This document shows positions 23,223 to 34,385 of a DNA stretch of 64,000 nt, piece after piece. Under the pieces are notes generated by a model. It did no database searches, had not been told where the DNA came from, and saw only the letters and a program-made list of their open reading frames with translations. The DNA comes from Antilocapra americana. Its lineage: Eukaryota > Chordata > Mammalia > Artiodactyla > Antilocapridae. The stretch is from NCBI GenBank assembly GCA_007570785.1, contig ML661900.1:8688039-8752038 (forward strand), written 5' to 3'. The first letter of the stretch is position 1. Each line of letters begins with the position of its first letter. The position numbers and the translations under genes were made by a program.

Positions 23223-25564
23223 CAAGGAAAGATAGAAAAAAATCAAGGAATAATGGCTAAACAGGCTGCCTCTAAAGAGAAGTTTGCTAAGGCTACTGGA
23301 TGGAAATAGCCCAACCATTTTGGAATGTTTGACCAGTAGCCTGGATAATGGGAGACACGAGAGAGTCAGCAAATATAAAAACCACAGCTGCTCAGGATTT
23401 GATGAGACGACTCCTTTCAGCATCATCCATTATTGGGGATGATCAGACTCCAATTCTGGGGGAAATGAGGCTGAAACCAAATGAAAATAAGAGCAGACAA
23501 AAGAACAGTTCAGATGAAAAAAAAATCCATGGTGCTATCATGATCTCAGTGATTGCTTGCTGAGTGTATTATTGTTAAACTTGATACTTCAGAAGCAGTA
23601 TCAAGTAGTTCTCAATGGCTCTGACTAAGGAGAGAGTTTGGAGTTTTTCTCTGTTTTTCAGTGAGCAGAGTTCAAAGTCAGTGACATGGAGAGTTTCTAA
23701 CTCTGAGTTTGAAAAACTTGATGGTGGCACAGTGAAGGCAGCCTCAGTCCAGGGATCCTTTACCTGTATGGGACTGTTAGAGCTCTGCTTTGCCTTGACA
23801 TGGGACTAGAGAATTCCAAGATACACTGGCACCCAAAGTGACATTCTGCTGATTCCTAATCTCTCTGAATTAAAAACACGGCAATATTTAAATTAAATTC
23901 TCCTTTCCCTTTCTGAGTACTGCTCCTGGAAATAATCAAACATGACAAAGATTGAAGAGCTGAGTGACCAGAGTATGGAGCATCCATAAGGAAGATGCAC
24001 TTTGTCTGGGTCTGCTGAACATCCTCAGCTGGCTATGGTTCTTATTCTCTGGAGAGTCCGTAAAGTAATCTCTCTTTAAGTCCTTTGCTCTTCTTTCTAA
24101 ATTCTTTAATGAGCAACAGAGAATGCTGTAATAGTGCTTGAAATAGCTCTGGAGGAAGTAAAATGGTTTATATGAGTACAACCTCAGCTTCAAGGACAAA
24201 AGTATATTAATTAATAGGAACATATTTCAAAGTTCACTTCTAAAGTCTGCCATTTCATTACTGCTTTGGCCAAAGTGCAAAGTGATGATGGTCTTCATTA
24301 TTTAACTCCAACAGAGCTGCCATCAAGTGTTTCTGATTTTCTTATTAAGAAAAGAAGTAGATTATCCTGCAGTTCTTTTTTTTTTTTTTTTCTATTCCAC
24401 TCCTTTCAAAGACAAAGCGCTTGCCTTCTTTTCTGCTTTTCATTCTCTGGTTCTTTTTCTCTCTCTCATTCTCCCTTCTTATGTTTCCCTTCTGTATCCT
24501 CACCCTTTCCCACTCCAGTTTTTCTCTCTTGGAGCTTTCATTTATTCTTTATATCTATCTGACATCCACTATGCACCATTTAGGATCTAGAAAAGGAAAT
24601 GCAATGTTTTTTTTTTTTTTAATAATTACAGTATGAGTTGGAAAATAGAAAGTCACAACAGAAAAGCACAAAGAATGCAATACATGTTCTGAGAAGAGAG
24701 CAATACCCTTTAGCTTAGTGATGGGGGAAGGAAAGATCAGTAAAATTTGATGGATAGAAGCTCTCAGAGTTGAGTCTTAAAAATATGGGTAGAATTTGGC
24801 CATGCAGTCATGTCAAGGCAAAGGAACTATATGAACAAAGGCACAGAGGTGGAAAAAGATTCAATTTTTGCAGTTATTCAGTTTGTTTAGTTGAAAATTA
24901 AATAAAGGAGAGAATGGAAAATGAGGATTTAAGTCAGATTCTGATAATGAGTAATTTTAAATGCTGCACTGAGTAATTCAAAAGCTATTCATTAAGTAAG
25001 GGAAGCATTTTTTTTTTTTTCTTTTTGAGATCAGTTCTGTGGCACATGAAGATTAATATGGTAGTGACATATAGGAAGGTTTGAAAGTGACTGTTGTAAT
25101 AGTCCCTGTTAGATTAATAGGTGTTCTTTTCTGTTTAGTGGTTGTTGCACGTTGGGTCTCCTGGAAACACAACAGAGGTTTATTAGGGATGCTCTTGGGA
25201 TCAACACCTGTGGAGAGGAAGGGACAACCATACAACTGAACAAAGAGAGAGACAATTTTCCAAAAAAAGATCTCAGCTGACACCAATGGGAAGTCTAGAG
25301 CTGGCAGGGCTCCTTAGAATTAGGCCAGGCATTGAAGATGGGCTGTCCTAGGAGGGAGCCATGGCCTCAGGCAAGGTGAGCAGGCAGTATAGGTAATTCC
25401 TTAAAATGCTTGACCACTGAGTACTGTCTACACAGTACTTCCCACAGCTGATGGAATGATTCCTGAGTCCTAGTAGGAAACCCTCGCAGCACATCACAAA
25501 ATTCACTGCAATTGACTCACTTCTCTCTTAATGTCTAAGGCTTGTCCCAATAGAATTTTGAATA
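23223..25564. other. Mostly unique DNA with T-rich and pyrimidine-rich tracts
   Basis: No gene recognised. A poly(T) run lies near 24375-24391 with a C/T-rich stretch on to about 24540, and further T runs are near 24607-24620 and 25009-25020. Overlapping plus frames at 24266-24636 are products of the pyrimidine bias and are not genes. Confidence 0.5.
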
Positions 25565-25740
25565 TTCCTTCCTCAGCACACTTATCACATCAATATTTAT
25601 TACAGGCTTACTTATTTATCATTGCAACTAGAAGATAATCTCTGTGTGGACAAGAATTGTCTTCCTTCTCTCTTTGTATTCACAGCATCTGGGATTATAG
25701 GAAATAGTTGTTCTAGAGATAATTTCTGAATAAAAGAATT
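25565..25740 (+). mobile_element. L2 LINE 3' end
   Basis: The order 'cttacttatttatcattg...aactagaagataatctctgtg...acagcatctgg...' and the 'tgaataaaagaatt' ending resemble the L2 3' terminus. It is highly decayed. Confidence 0.45.
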
Positions 25741-26234
25741 AACTGCTTTAATTCTGTAGGGATTCCTAACATTTTAAAATGAAAAAGATAATTCTTTCAC
25801 CATGTTTAATCTTTTTAGAAAATCTTGGTTTAGTCAGGCCATCTTGGAACCTACATTGGTGTATATTATGTGCTTCCTAATCTCTGAAACTGGAAGTTGT
25901 TAACCATTGTTGCCAATGTGTATGCTCTTTTGTTCTAAGATACCGCTAAATATTTAAGCTTATCAAATGAATGGACAGAGTGCAAAGGAGGAGCCCATGA
26001 TAGAAATTATTTGAAGACACAAATGAGGCAAGGTATGATTCCTGTACTCTAGAATTTATACTAATTTTGATAATTCTCATAAAGCTTAATCAACTCAGGA
26101 GTAAACACAAGGGCATGTAAAATAATTAAGGAAGGAGGAAGCTGAATAATTAAGGGATAAGGAAGCATAGAAAGAAGGAATAATCAAAATGAAGATAATT
26201 TATGGAGAAAAGATATGGCATTTGAAAATAGGGC

Positions 26235-26625
26235 CTCAAAATTCTTCAACTTTTCTTGCAAAGAAAGATGGAGTCTGTGTCTCCTTCCCTTGAACCTGGA
26301 CAGGTCTGTGACTACTTTGGCCCAAGAAAGTATACTAAAGCAACCATTATGTGACTTCTGAGGCTAGGTCAGAAAAGTTGATACAACTTCTACCTGGTTC
26401 TCTTGAAACACTAGCTCCACAGAGGTTCTGTTTCAGGAAACGATCAGAATTCAGCTCTCATGCTGTCAAGAATCCAAGCCACACTGAGAGGCCCTGTTTC
26501 AGTGCTCAAGTCAACAGTCTCAACTGAGGCACCCTTACGAATGAACGAGACATCTTGGAAATAGTACCTCCAGGCAGCTGTTACAGCCTTCCATCATTTG
26601 GCTCCTTCCAGCTAAGTCCTCAGAC
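26235..26625 (+). mobile_element. MLT1-type MaLR LTR
   Basis: The 'gatggagtctgtgtctccttcc' start, 'ctgtgactactttggccca' and 'gtgacttctgaggctaggtc' blocks follow the MLT1-group order. The end with the poly(A) region and TGATACA-type terminus is not recognisable. No internal sequence. Confidence 0.55.
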
Positions 26626-26773
26626 AGCATAAAACAATAAGGGTCAATTCCAGATTTCTAGGGTTAATTAAATGGTCATTGCCTTATGCCATTAACTTTG
26701 GGATAACTCACACATGTTAAACAGTGAAGACACAGGTAACAAAAGGCTTATTTTGAAGAACTGAATTTTCTAA

Positions 26774-26940
26774 AGAAGAAGAGGGCAACAGAGGATGAGA
26801 TGGCTGCATGGCATCTCCAATTTATTGGACAGGAACTTGGGCATACTTCAGGAGGTTGTAAGGGACAGGGAAGCCCAGTGTGCTGCAGTCCATGCAGTTG
26901 CAAAGAGGTGGACATGACTTGGCAACTGAACAACAACAAT
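26774..26940 (+). mobile_element. BovB 3' end, copy 3
   Basis: The last ~165 bases of BovB on the plus strand ('gagggcaacagaggatgaga', 'gtgctgcagtccatgcag') ending in a caacaacaa tail and a T-run. The severe 5' truncation is typical of LINE insertion. Confidence 0.88.
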
Positions 26941-27111
26941 TTTTTTTTTTAGTTGTGTGTTCTCACACACTATTTAAGCTGCCTTACTACCTTTGGAAAT
27001 TCCACACATTTTAAAATTTCTATTATTCAGAGCTGTAGGTGATTGCAAGACTTCCTCGTATCAGTAGACAACAGAAGTGACAATTATTACAATTTATCAT
27101 AAATCTAGTGA

Positions 27112-27330
27112 CATATTTTGAGAGTCTCCTTTGTGTCAAATATTCTTAATGTATTTTTTATCCCTATCTTATTCCTCTAAGTTAGGAACAATCATTATAT
27201 TTTACACATAAATATAATGAGGTTTAAATAGCAAATAAGTAATTAGCCCGAGGATGCTCCTTCTTCCCATTCAGAGAGAGCTGGGAAGTGAATCTAGGTT
27301 GGGTTGACAGCAAAATTCAAAGTCTTAACT
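27112..27330 (-). mobile_element. MIR SINE
   Basis: Minus-strand MIR-like order, seen on the plus strand as decayed 'gtgtcaaatattcttaatg', 'attttacacataaat', 'gtaattagcccgagg' and 'gaagtgaatctaggttg' blocks. Confidence 0.55.
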
Positions 27331-29663
27331 GCAATGAAATAGGGCTTTTATTCTTGAGATCTAGTTGAAAAATACATAAGAGGAAGATAGTGTGAAATGG
27401 TTTTCGGTAGTACTACCCTTGTATGGGAAAATAATGAGTGTGTCATAATATCTTAGTAACTTTTTATACACTAATGTGAAATATGGTGCAGAAAACTCTG
27501 GCTTGATTTCTCCGCAATATTTAGAGTAAGAGGAGGATCTTGAATTACTGTGTGTGCTGCATAAATTCAAGAAGATGATCTAGAAAGAATTCAACCAAGC
27601 AGTGGCCCTTGAAAATAAAGATTTCTCATAAAGTAAAATGAATTATTGTCCTTGCCCATTGCACTAAAACTCTAATATGACAGTAACCAGGAAGCTGAAA
27701 AAAAAAATCATTTCAAGTAGGCCCTGTTTTGTGGCTCTAGCCCCACAGATTGATTTTATATGCAGGTTTAGCACTCAGCAGCTGCCAAAAGGCATCAGTG
27801 CAATAGCCCATTCAGAGGAAAACAAAATTTGAAAAGAGGACAGCCGGCAAGGACATGCTGTAAAAGGCAAAGGACAGATATGAAAAAGATCTCCTGGCCC
27901 ATGCTCTCGATCTGGACGTTTACAATATCTAAGAAGAGAAGACAAGACAGAGGAAAGGCTAATATTAAATTTAAGCATGACATAAAGATCAGCTGCTCAT
28001 TAAATCTTATGCATTTCTGTGAGAACAGGGTGCTGAAGATAACTAGCTGAAATTATATCATCCCAAGTAAAAAGTCCCATTTGTGCAGATGATGAGATTC
28101 CAGGAACTAAATACATATGAGAAGTGATGAGATCCTACAAAGGTTTGAACAAACCTTCAAACCTGTTGGAGATGGCTTGGGTCTGTAGGAGGGAAGCAGT
28201 AAATGATTGAGATGATCACTCTGTATAATGCCTTTGTCTTGTGTTAAGATGCTATAAAGTTTTGGTGTTTAGGTGTTCAGGAATTATGAAGTACTGGTAT
28301 TGAGAGGATACAGTGGTCTTAACTTGGAATCTAATGAAGCTTTCACCATGTAAATTGAGGAAATTCAGCACTAATGTATGAATTTATATGTCCTAACTTT
28401 GAGAAATCATGTATATGTAAGTATATAGCTCCAGGAAAGAAATTTTTTAAAAAAATGTTATTTTCCTTGAGATAAAATAGATTTAGATTCAAGCTTTTGA
28501 AAGTACTGGAAAATTGAATACATAATTATTCACATTTTTATTTCTATAATTCAAAGGAATATCCCTCAATATTGCTAGTTTTATTTAACAAGACGCCGGC
28601 AGTAGGTTTAAGAAGAAATCATTGAAAGCACCTGAAGCTTAAGATATGAGAGAGCTTAGTGTGTAACTGAGCAGGGTGTCAGTGCTCTGACCAGGGCTAT
28701 GTGATGCTGCTGGAGCAGGGACCACTTTCTGTGATAGATCTGCTGTTCACAATATGGTATCCTGGTGGTATACTAAAGTGGCATTAGGAAAGGGACTGTG
28801 GAGCCTCTGATATGGCTTGGATCCCACCGTGCTCTGCAGGTTTCAGTAAAGCTTGACAAAACATGCTGTCTGCATGCAGGTTCAGATGTTCTTCCAGACC
28901 TAAGTACTGTGAACTCTTCAATGACTCTGTAGCAAGGTGGAGTGGGAATTACAAATTTTCTTTTAGTGATTTCTTCTTTTGGAATCTTGCAAATAATATC
29001 TATATGCTTGCTACCAATCAGTTCAAAGTTAGCTTAGAAGGCCAGTAAGGAGTCTTAATATTTGAATCAATACAGAATATTGATGAAGAATATTAAAGAA
29101 GATGAACAACATGGATTTTGGATAATAAATGACAAATGATACTACCTTTAAGCAATAGACTATACTTGCAGGGTGGTGGTAGGGAGAGCCTCCAGCAGAA
29201 ATATTGAGCTTGACACATTTTTTTTCCCTTTTTATTGAAATTCTAAATCAAGGCAAGAGGAAACTCTGATAGCAGAGCAATACATTCTAAGACTGAGTTT
29301 ATCAAATATGTGCCTGTCTGGCTAATAGTAGTGGCTCTTTGAAACATTTGACCACAGCGGAGATTTCCAGGTGTATCCTCCAACCCCTTCCCCAGAGCTT
29401 CCTTAATTTTAGTTAGCAATAAGCAAAGCAACAATTCTTGTCCAGTATGTGGCAACTCTGTGAAGTGATAATCTGAATGACTCAGAGAACCTTCACGTTT
29501 CTTGAGCAGTATTTTGTTTTTGTCTTTATTAATACTACAAATAATTGGGATGTTGATCCCTATTCTACTGAATTTCACCTGGTTCAATTTATTATAACTT
29601 ATTATTCACAGTATTTCAGCTGATTTTAGCATTCAAGAAAGCTGTGTTGTACAAACGGGACAG
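27331..29663. other. Mostly unique DNA
   Basis: No gene. A patch near 28690-28740 ('gatgctgctggagcagggacc') resembles the end of a MER5-class hAT element but is too short to call with confidence. The minus frame 29243-29587 (114 codons) has no recognisable domain and is treated as chance. Confidence 0.45.
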
Positions 29664-30420
29664 TGCAGTTCAGTTCAGTTACTCAGTCCTGTCTGACTCT
29701 GTGACCCTATGAACTGCAGCACTCCAGGCCTCCCTGTCCATCACCAACTGCCAGAGTCTACCCAAACCCATGTCCATTGAGTCGGTGATGCCATTCAACC
29801 ATCTCATTCTCTATTGTCCCTTTCTCCTCCTGCCCTCAATCTTTCCCAGCATCAGGGTCTCTTCAAATGAGTCAGCTCTTCAAATCAGGTGGCCAAAGTA
29901 TTGGAGTTTCAGCTTCAACATCAGTCCTTCCAATGAACACCCAGGACTGATCTCCTTTAGGATGGACTGGTTGGATCTCCTTGCAGTCCAAGGGACTCTC
30001 AAGAGTCTTCTCCAACCCCACAGTTCAAAAGCATCAGTTCTTTTGTGCTCAGCTTTCTTTATGCTCCAACTCTCATATCCATACACGACTACAGAAAAAG
30101 CCGTAGCTTTGACTAGACAGACCTTTGTTGGCAAAGTAATGTCTCTGCTTTTCAATATGCTGTCTAGGTTGGTCATAACTTTTCCTCCAAGGAATAAGCG
30201 TCTTTAAATTTCAAGGCTGCAATCACCATCTGCAGTGATTTTGGAATGCAAAAACTAAAGTCAGCCATTGGTTCCACTGTTTCCCTATCTATCTGCAATG
30301 AAGTGATGGGATCAGATGCCATGATCTTAGTTTTCTGAATGCTGAGTTTTAAACCAACTTTTTCACTCTCCTCTTTCACTTTCTCAAGAGGCTCTTTATT
30401 TCTTCTTCACTTTCTGCCAT
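29664..30420 (-). mobile_element. BovB 3' part, copy 4, fused to a SINE head
   Basis: Minus-strand BovB from the RT thumb region to the 3' end (tail at 29664, with cagttcagttcagtt repeats on the plus strand). The frame 29880-30176 reads MTNLDSILKSRDITLPTK and YGYESWSIKKAE segments. At 30420/30421 BovB changes without a gap into the middle of a Bov-tA SINE in the same orientation, so the two may have inserted as one chimeric molecule. Confidence 0.92.
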
Positions 30421-30546
30421 GAGTACTGGAGTGGGTTACCATTTCCTTCTCCAGGGGATCTTCTTGACCCAGGGATCGAACCCATGTCTCTTGCATCTCC
30501 TGTATTGGCAGTCAAGTTCTTTACCACTAGTGCCACATGAGAAGCC
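30421..30546 (-). mobile_element. Bov-tA head and upper body, joined to BovB
   Basis: On the minus strand the SINE starts at its tRNA-like head (30546) and runs to 'ctggagaaggaaatggtaac...ctccagtactc', where BovB takes over. The rest of the Bov-A body and the SINE 3' end are absent. Confidence 0.88.
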
Positions 30547-30605
30547 AGTAGGATATTTTAAAGCAGAGATTTCCTTAGTAAAAATTATAAAGAAGTCATA
30601 CAAAT

Positions 30606-30800
30606 TGGGCTTCCCTTGTGGCTCAGCTGGTAAAGAATCCTCCTTCAATGCAGGAGACCCCAGTTCAATCCCTCAGTTGGGAAGATCTCCTGGAGAAGGG
30701 AAAGGCTACCCACTCCGGCATTCTGGCCTAGAGAAATTCCACGGACTGTATAGTCCAGGGGTCACAAAGAGTTGGACACGACTGAGCGACTTTCACTTAC
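30606..30800 (+). mobile_element. Bov-tA SINE
   Basis: A complete plus-strand Bov-tA: head 'gggcttcccttgtggctcag', body, 'gttggacacgactgagcgac' end, then a tttcacttac-type tail. The plus frame 30419-30943 simply crosses two SINEs. Confidence 0.92.
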
Positions 30801-31139
30801 TTACACTTACATATAAATCAGCACTTCGCAGATTTAAGTGTAGGGACAGATGGAAATACTGCATTAAAGCTTTTATTTCAGTTTTATATATTATGGAATT
30901 ATGTGCTGCTAATGAGGGACAACACATTGAATATCTCATATGATATTACTGAACTTGTATTTCACAATGTATAATAATATCAATAAATAATATATTTTGT
31001 TATATATATTTATATGTTTTCATATTTTATGGCCAGTCTCAAAAATTTTGCTAAATACACTTATTAATTCTAATAATTTGACTATAGATTCTTTTGATTT
31101 GTAAAGTATACATGTTTTATGATATAGTGAAAGTTTTAA

Positions 31140-31450
31140 GTCTTACAGTAGAGATCTTATATCTTTTATTCTTGTACTTCTGCAGTGACTAGGATAGTCA
31201 GTATAGTGTTCAATGAAAGCAATAAGAGCAGACATTGTCTCATCCCTGATCTCATTAAGTAGAACTTTCAACATTTCACTATCAGCTAAAATCTTTGGTG
31301 TGGCATATTTGTAGATACTACATGCCACATTAAGAAAAAAGTCCTTCTCTATTCCTAATTTGGACCATTTTTAATTTTATCATTTTCTGTTACACTGATT
31401 GTATTTCTCTTCTCTATTTTATTAATGCAAATGACCAGCAATCAGTTTTA
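31140..31450 (-). mobile_element. L1 ORF2 reverse-transcriptase fragment
   Basis: The minus strand aligns by eye with the L1 ORF2 segment around 'aacatagtactggaagtcct' and the upstream 'ggtgaaaaactgaaagc' stretch. It is frame-broken and old. Confidence 0.5.
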
Positions 31451-31514
31451 CATATTTGAAACAAGCTGGACATTTTTGTGGTTTATATTCTTGTTAATTT
31501 TCTGTGATTCAGTT

Positions 31515-32272
31515 TGCTAATATTCAGTTTATTTTAAAAACTAATTGAAATATATTTAACATAATGTGCAAAATTAAAGTGTAAAACATTAATTTAATAC
31601 ATTTGTATATTTATAATATGATTGCTATTGTAGTGATAATCAACACTTCTATCACAGCACATAATTATCGTTTCTTTTTTGTGGTTGGGATAATTAATAT
31701 CTACTCTCTCAGCAAGTTTGATGATTATAGTATAATATTGTTACCTATATTCACTATACTGTGCATTAGATATGTAAGACTTATTTACTATTCATTGCAT
31801 GCCTGTACCTTCAACAACATCCCTTTTATTTCCCCACCCCCAAACCCTGGTAACCACCATTTACTCTGTGTTTTTACAAGTTTGTCTTCTTTTAGCATCC
31901 ATATATCAGTGCGGTCATATAGTATTTGTCTTTCTCTGACTTATCTCAATTAGCATAATGTCTTCAAGATCAGTCCATGTTGTTGCAAGTGGCAGGTTGT
32001 CCATCTTTATCATGGCTAAATAATATTTCACTCTAGCAGATAGGTTGTTTTCCATGTCTTGACTATTTTAAATAATGCTGTCATAAGCTTGAGAGTGCAT
32101 ATATCTCTTCAAAAATTTGTTTTTTCATTTCCTTTGGGCATATACTCACAAGTGGAATTGCTAGATCATATAATGTTTCTATTTTCAGTTTTTTGAGGAA
32201 GCTCCAAGTCTACCAACAACAGTATACATGATTACCTTTCCTCCATATTCTTACCAATACTTATCTATTTTT
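31515..32272 (-). mobile_element. Old L1 3' region, host of the nest (left part)
   Basis: Reverse of an L1 3' region and ORF2 C-terminus: 'ctggtaaccaccatttactc', 'catgttgttgcaagtggcag' and 'gtggaattgctagatcatat' are seen on the plus strand. It breaks at 32272 and resumes at 33384, where 'gataatagccattctaacag' continues the same L1 order. This is the outermost layer of the nest. Confidence 0.8.
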
Positions 32273-32451
32273 TTGTTGATGTATAGTTGCTTCACGATGT
32301 TGTGTTAATTTCAGCAAAGCGAGTCAGCCATGTGTATTCATGTGTCCTCTCTTCCTTGGATTTCCTTCCCATTCCCATCCACCACAGATAACTGAGTACA
32401 GTTCCCTGTGCTGTACAATCTGTTCTCAGTAGTTACCTATTTTATATATAG
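32273..32451 (-). mobile_element. Second L1 3' end, inserted in the first (left part)
   Basis: A fresh L1 3' terminus begins here ('gttgatgtatagttgcttca' on the plus strand). The 9-bp repeat tctattttt at 32264-32272 and 33384-33392 is its target duplication. The LTR at 32452 interrupts it, and it continues at 33229. Confidence 0.75.
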
Positions 32452-33228
32452 TGTTGCCAAAAGGTGTGTGTGGGGTACAGCTGCTTGCTGCCACAAAGCC
32501 AATAAACATGCCAGGCAGACGGAAAGGAAAGTTAGCTTTATTTTAGATGCCAGCAACTGGCGGGGGGTGGGGGGTGAGGGTAGTCATCTGTCCAGAGGCC
32601 GACTGGCCCACTGGCAAGCAGTGGGGCAAGAGCTTTCATAGACAGATGTGGGGGTGGGGTGATGGCTAAATGCAGAAGCAGTACAGTCAGCTCTAATGTC
32701 GTCATGTCCTCGCGTTGTGTGGGTTGCTTCAGTTGTGTCTGACTCTTTGCAACCTCATGGACTATAGCCTGCCAGGCTCCTCTGTCCATAGGATTTTCAA
32801 ATTTTATTTTCAAATTGGTCATCAGTGGTCTGACCATTATCGTCTTGATTATTTTACGTACAGTTAATTTCCAGTTCTAGGGTGATTTTGAGACCATTTC
32901 TCAGAATTGTGGCAGCTCATGTTGTGCATACAGTCTAATCATTGTTATAGTTAACTTTTCCACCTGGGGTTTCAGTATCTATAAGACAGCTCACAGGGTG
33001 TGGCTCAGAATATTATCTATAGCCTTTGAGAAAGAACTAAAGATTCTTGACTATGCTTAATGACTCTGTTATTATTTAGTCTCCTCTGACTGCTTTCCTT
33101 TGTTTCTGCATTTCTCATTTCTCTGATTAAACTTATTCTTTGACTAAAGTTTTTCACAGACAAAAGGAAGACAGAGGACATGGAGGGGAGGGGAGAAGGG
33201 AAAGATTATAGGGTCCTGCTCTGTTTCA
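32452..33228 (-). mobile_element. Solo ERV LTR inside L1
   Basis: The minus strand has TG...CA termini (TGAAACAGAG at 33228 and a TTGGCAACA end at 32452). Four-base flanks atag (32448-32451) and gtag (33229-33232) are a target duplication with one change, which would suit a class I element. An AATAAA signal is on the minus strand at 32537-32542. The L1 reads across the insert without loss, which supports these ends. No internal retroviral sequence is present. A Bov-A fragment lies within it. Confidence 0.7.
32723..32797 (-). mobile_element. Bov-A fragment inside the LTR
   Basis: About 75 bases of the Bov-A 3' body on the minus strand ('gcaaagagtcagacacaac'-class end). It is heavily 5'-truncated and is the innermost layer of the nest. 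Confidence 0.75.
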
Positions 33229-33383
33229 GTAGTAGTGTATATATGCCAGTCCCAATCTCCCAACCTACTCCCTCCTCGCATCTTGGTATCCATACATTTG
33301 TTCCCTACATCTGTGTCTCTATTTCTGTTTTGCAAGTAAGTTCATTGATACCATTTTTCTAGATTCCAGGTATATGTGTTTCT
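33229..33383 (-). mobile_element. Second L1 3' end (right part)
   Basis: Continues 32273-32451: 'agtcccaatctcccaaccta' and 'ctctatttctgttttgcaag' are seen on the plus strand. It ends at the tctattttt duplication. Confidence 0.72.
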
Positions 33384-33510
33384 TCTATTTTTGATAATAG
33401 CCATTCTAACAGGCGTGCGGTAGCATTTCATTGTGGTTTGGATTTGCATTTCCTTGTGGTTAATGAGGCTTATGATATTGAGCATCTTTTCATGTACTTG
33501 TGGGCCAGTT
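33384..33510 (-). mobile_element. Old L1, host of the nest (right part)
   Basis: Resumes the L1 broken at 32272 ('ccattctaacaggcgtgcgg', 'gagcatcttttcatgtactt'). It ends where plus-strand L1 sequence takes over. Confidence 0.72.
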
Positions 33511-33514
33511 GTGG

Positions 33515-33599
33515 AAATTCACCCACAATGACTAGAGTGAAAAAAAATGAAATAGAAACTAAATGACAATAGAAAATAGTAATAGACTAAAAGAGATTC
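33515..33599 (+). mobile_element. Old L1 ORF2 (part 1, before the composite insert)
   Basis: A-rich plus-strand L1 ORF2 sequence ('gaaatagaaactaaatgac'). Its continuation is at 35067 after a 1.47-kb insertion. Confidence 0.55.
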
Positions 33600-34385
33600 T
33601 GCTGCTGGGTGGGGCTGTGTCCCCTCCCTGTAGTTTGGCCTGAGGCCAAACGTGGTAGGGGTAATGGTGGTAATGGTGACCTCCTTCAAATGGGCTTATG
33701 CCCACAGGCTGTGGCTCCCAGGACTGTTGTAATCAGCGCCTCCGACTCCACAGCAGCCACTGCCAACCCGTACCACCCCAGAGATGGCTAACCACACAGG
33801 CAAGCCCAGCTGTCTCTTGTGAGGTCACTGCTCCTTTCTCCTGCGTCCTGAGGCGCACAAGCTTTTGTCTGTGCCCTCCAGGAGTCTCTATTTCCCCAGT
33901 CCTTTGGACGTTCTGTAATCAAATCCCACTGACCTTGAAAGTCCGATGCCCTGGGGATACTCAGTCGCTTTGCTGGATCCCCAAGTAGGGAAGTCTGTTG
34001 TGGGGCCTAGAACTCTCACAGCAGTGTGAGAACTTCCTTGGTATGATGGTTCTCCAATTTGTGAGTCAGCCACCCGGTGGCTCTGCAGTGGAGCTGATGA
34101 TGACTCCTTCAAGAGGACTTATGCCACGTGTTGTACCTCCCAGAGCTGCTGCTGCCAGAGCCTCTGTCCCGGTGGCAGGCCACTGCTGACCCATCGCTCC
34201 ACAGGAGACCCTCAGACACTCAAAGGCAGGTCTGGCTTCATCTCTTGTGGGGGTCATTGCTCCTTTCTCTCAGTCCTGGTGTGCACAGGGCTTTGTGCCA
34301 TCCCAGTGTCTCTGGTGAGTCTGAGGCTTGATTTTAAACGTGATTGCACCCCTCCTACTCTCTTGTTGTGGCTTCTCCTTTGCCA
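33600..34385 (-). mobile_element. LINE 5'UTR-like tandem units
   Basis: A GC-richer block with two imperfect units offset by about 423 bases: ctccttcaa...cttatgcc occurs at 33681 and 34104, and a tctcttgtg...actgctcctttctc segment recurs with the same spacing. It looks like the 5'UTR of a ruminant LINE (probably L1-BT type) read backwards, and monomer-built LINE promoters are known in other mammals. The open frames here (for example 33698-33988) have no homology I recognise and follow the base composition. The family assignment is from memory of the consensus and is uncertain. Confidence 0.5.

Noticed and set aside
24266..24636. Three overlapping hydrophobic plus-strand frames
   Set aside because: They are translations of a T/C-rich tract. 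The apparent membrane segments are a composition effect.
29243..29587. 114-codon minus-strand frame
   Set aside because: No recognisable domain, no supporting context, and length within chance expectation for 64 kb in six frames.
30606..30700. tRNA-like heads of Bov-tA/CHR SINEs as tRNA genes
   Set aside because: They have A- and B-box-like parts but are fused to SINE bodies and lack a tRNA cloverleaf with a proper 3' end.
32500..32506. Plus-strand AATAAA suggesting a plus-oriented LTR
   Set aside because: The minus-strand AATAAA at 32537-32542 sits near the minus-strand 3' end as expected. The plus-strand one would lie ~50 bases from the 5' end, which does not fit.
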